Source of the DNA: CBDVAK01 sp965371945
GTDB taxonomy: Bacteria > Pseudomonadota > Gammaproteobacteria > Competibacterales > JAHEDQ01
Length of the DNA: 7,752 nucleotides
Direction: 5' to 3'
Assembly: GCA_965371945.1 (NCBI GenBank)
Contig: CBDVAK010000156.1
Location: 1 to 7,752, forward strand
A model generated the notes under the pieces. It did no database searches. It saw only the letters and a program-made list of their open reading frames with translations, and was not told where the DNA came from. Position numbers and translations under genes: made by a program. This document shows, in pieces, positions 6,365-7,752 of the stretch. Position 1 is the first letter of the stretch. Each line of letters opens with the position of its first letter.

Positions 6365-7713
6365 CGTTGCTCTCCCGGCAACGCCTGGGCGCTGGTGGTA
6401 ACCAGCGTCTGGATCCCAGTCGAACCGAGTTTCAGCGCGATTACGATCGCATCGTGTTTTCGTCGGCTTTTCGACGCTTGCAGGACAAGACCCAGGTCTT
6501 TCCCATGGCCGAGAGCGACTATGTTCGCACCCGACTGACCCACAGTCTGGAAGTCTCCAGCGTCGGCAGAACCCTGGGGTCCCTGGTCGGAGGGGTCATC
6601 GTGGCTCGCCATGGATATCGCCCGGAAGCGCTCAGCCCCAGTGATTTCGGTGCCGTGGTTGCAGCTGCCTGCCTGGCCCACGACCTCGGCAATCCGCCGT
6701 TTGGACACTCCGGTGAAGATGCCATCCGCGACTGGTTCGGAGCCAGCCGCAAAGGTGCCTCCCTGCTGGCACAACTGGAACCGGCCCAGCAGCACGATTT
6801 CCGCTGCTTCGAGGGCAATGCGCAGGGCTTCCGGATACTGACCCGTTTGCAGGGCTCCGGGAGTCACGGTGGAATGCAGCTAACCTGCGCCACCCTTGCT
6901 GCATTCAGCAAATATCCGCAAAGCGTACTGGCGGCTCGTGAACACGCCGCTGGTTTCGGCAAACATGGATGTTTCGAGCATGACCTGGAGCAGTTTCGCG
7001 AGGTGGCCAGGCACAGTGGTCTCATAGCGGTAGACGGCTGCGCCGGGGAGGCATGGCATCGGCATCCGCTGGCCTGGCTGGTGGAGGCCGCCGACGACAT
7101 TTGCTACAGCGTTATCGACATCGAGGATGGCTTTCGCGTTGGTCATCTTCACTATCACGAAGTCACCGAGCTGTTGATGCCGATGGTCGGTGACATCCCT
7201 GGCCTGAACCACCGGCTTGCGGATATCAAACGCGACAAGTCGAGGATCGAGTACTTGCGGGCGAAGGTCATTGGTGTGTTGACCGAACAGGCCTTCCAGT
7301 CATTTGTCGACCAGGAGCAGGCGATCGTTGCTGGTGGGCCGGTACAAGCGCTGTTGACGCAGATTCCCGACGCCATGCATCTGCAGGCCCTAAAGAGTAA
7401 GGCACGAGAACGACTCTACTACGCCCGGTCAGTGGTTGAGATCGCGACCGCGGGTTTCCAGGTACTGGGAGGCCTGGTTGAACTGTTCATCGATGCGATC
7501 AACGAGGTTGCGTCACAGGGTTCGGCTGCGAGTACGCGCGCGCGTATGCTGATTCACCTGGTCCCGGAACAATTCGTAGGACCACGGCGGGTGCCCGCCG
7601 AGGACCTGTATGTGCGCATGCTGGGGGTCACTGACTTCGTGTCCGGGATGACCGACGGTTATGCGGTAGGGCTGTTCAAGAAAATGACCGGCATTTCGCT
7701 CCCCGGGCCCTAG
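6352..7713 (+). CDS. dgt: Deoxyguanosinetriphosphate triphosphohydrolase (dGTPase), HD superfamily
   Basis: A 453-residue cytosolic enzyme that hydrolyses dGTP to deoxyguanosine and triphosphate, shaping the dNTP pool; relatives may act on other dNTPs. Diagnostic stretches are FQRDYDRIVFSSAFRRLQDK (27-46), TQVFP (47-51) and RTRLTHSLEVSSVGR (59-73), with metal ligand H64. The HD pair H110-D111 lies in LAHDLGNPPFGHSGEDAI (108-125), followed by FEGNAQGFR (153-161). The fourth ligand aspartate is in EAADDICYSV (245-254), probably D248. All four metal ligands appear present, so it should be active. Length is somewhat below E. coli Dgt (about 505) but usual for the shorter dGTPases common in bacteria. 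ATG 6352 matches the common N-terminal pattern M-x-W-x-x-LL-x-x-x-RLG. The gene follows the antiporter after 76 bases, with no terminator seen between them, so co-transcription is likely. It ends with TAG at 7711-7713. Confidence 0.94.
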   Translation: MCWLTLLSRQRLGAGGNQRLDPSRTEFQRDYDRIVFSSAFRRLQDKTQVFPMAESDYVRTRLTHSLEVSSVGRTLGSLVGGVIVARHGYRPEALSPSDFGAVVAAACLAHDLGNPPFGHSGEDAIRDWFGASRKGASLLAQLEPAQQHDFRCFEGNAQGFRILTRLQGSGSHGGMQLTCATLAAFSKYPQSVLAAREHAAGFGKHGCFEHDLEQFREVARHSGLIAVDGCAGEAWHRHPLAWLVEAADDICYSVIDIEDGFRVGHLHYHEVTELLMPMVGDIPGLNHRLADIKRDKSRIEYLRAKVIGVLTEQAFQSFVDQEQAIVAGGPVQALLTQIPDAMHLQALKSKARERLYYARSVVEIATAGFQVLGGLVELFIDAINEVASQGSAASTRARMLIHLVPEQFVGPRRVPAEDLYVRMLGVTDFVSGMTDGYAVGLFKKMTGISLPGP

Positions 7714-7752
7714 GAGGCTGTCCGAGAACAGACTGATCTACTGCGGACAATC
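7714..7752. other. Short non-coding tail after dgt with a 6-bp inverted repeat
   Basis: TGTCCG (7719-7724) and CGGACA (7744-7749) are exact inverted repeats 19 bases apart, starting six bases after the dgt stop. They could be the foot of a terminator, or the start GAGGCTGTCCGAGAAC could be the terminal repeat of an insertion sequence lying beyond the window. The window ends before either can be judged. Confidence 0.2.

Overview
The window reads as part of a bacterial chromosome. It has moderately high GC by eye, with all genes on the + strand, packed tightly and using ATG, GTG and TTG starts. The gene content (a PrsK/PrsR two-component pair, a YheS-type ABC-F ATPase, a KefB-like antiporter and a dGTPase) suggests a Gammaproteobacterium that carries an exosortase/PEP-CTERM protein-sorting system. 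This is inferred from remembered protein families; no search was run.

Layout: (1) positions 1-1653 hold the 3' part of prsK, a membrane sensor histidine kinase whose 5' end lies outside the window. (2) Positions 1650-3005 hold prsR, its sigma-54-activating response regulator. It starts on a GTGA overlap with the prsK stop, so the two are almost certainly co-translated. (3) Positions 3006-3117 are a 112-base gap with an imperfect GC-rich hairpin just after prsR. (4) Positions 3118-5016 hold a YheS-like ABC-F ATPase with two intact ATPase cassettes. (5) Positions 5017-5105 are an 89-base gap with an 11-bp hairpin and a weak promoter-like sequence. (6) Positions 5106-6275 hold a membrane cation:proton antiporter (CPA2/KefB type) that ends without an RCK regulatory domain. 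(7) Positions 6352-7713 hold a dGTP triphosphohydrolase of the HD superfamily. The 76 bases before it are spanned by a 29-codon out-of-frame ORF whose ATG overlaps the antiporter stop (TGATG). (8) Positions 7714-7752 are a non-coding tail with a short inverted repeat.

Functionally there are two blocks. prsK-prsR form a signalling unit that in related bacteria controls sigma-54-dependent genes tied to exosortase, PEP-CTERM proteins and exopolysaccharide. The remaining genes (ribosome-associated ATPase, ion antiporter, dNTP hydrolase) are housekeeping or stress-type functions with no evident pathway link to each other or to prsKR. No tRNA, rRNA, CRISPR array or intact mobile element was seen. 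I see no convincing evidence for a wholly new system. The points most worth a second look are the two intergenic hairpins, the bridging micro-ORF before dgt, the lack of prsT directly after prsR, and the window's right edge.
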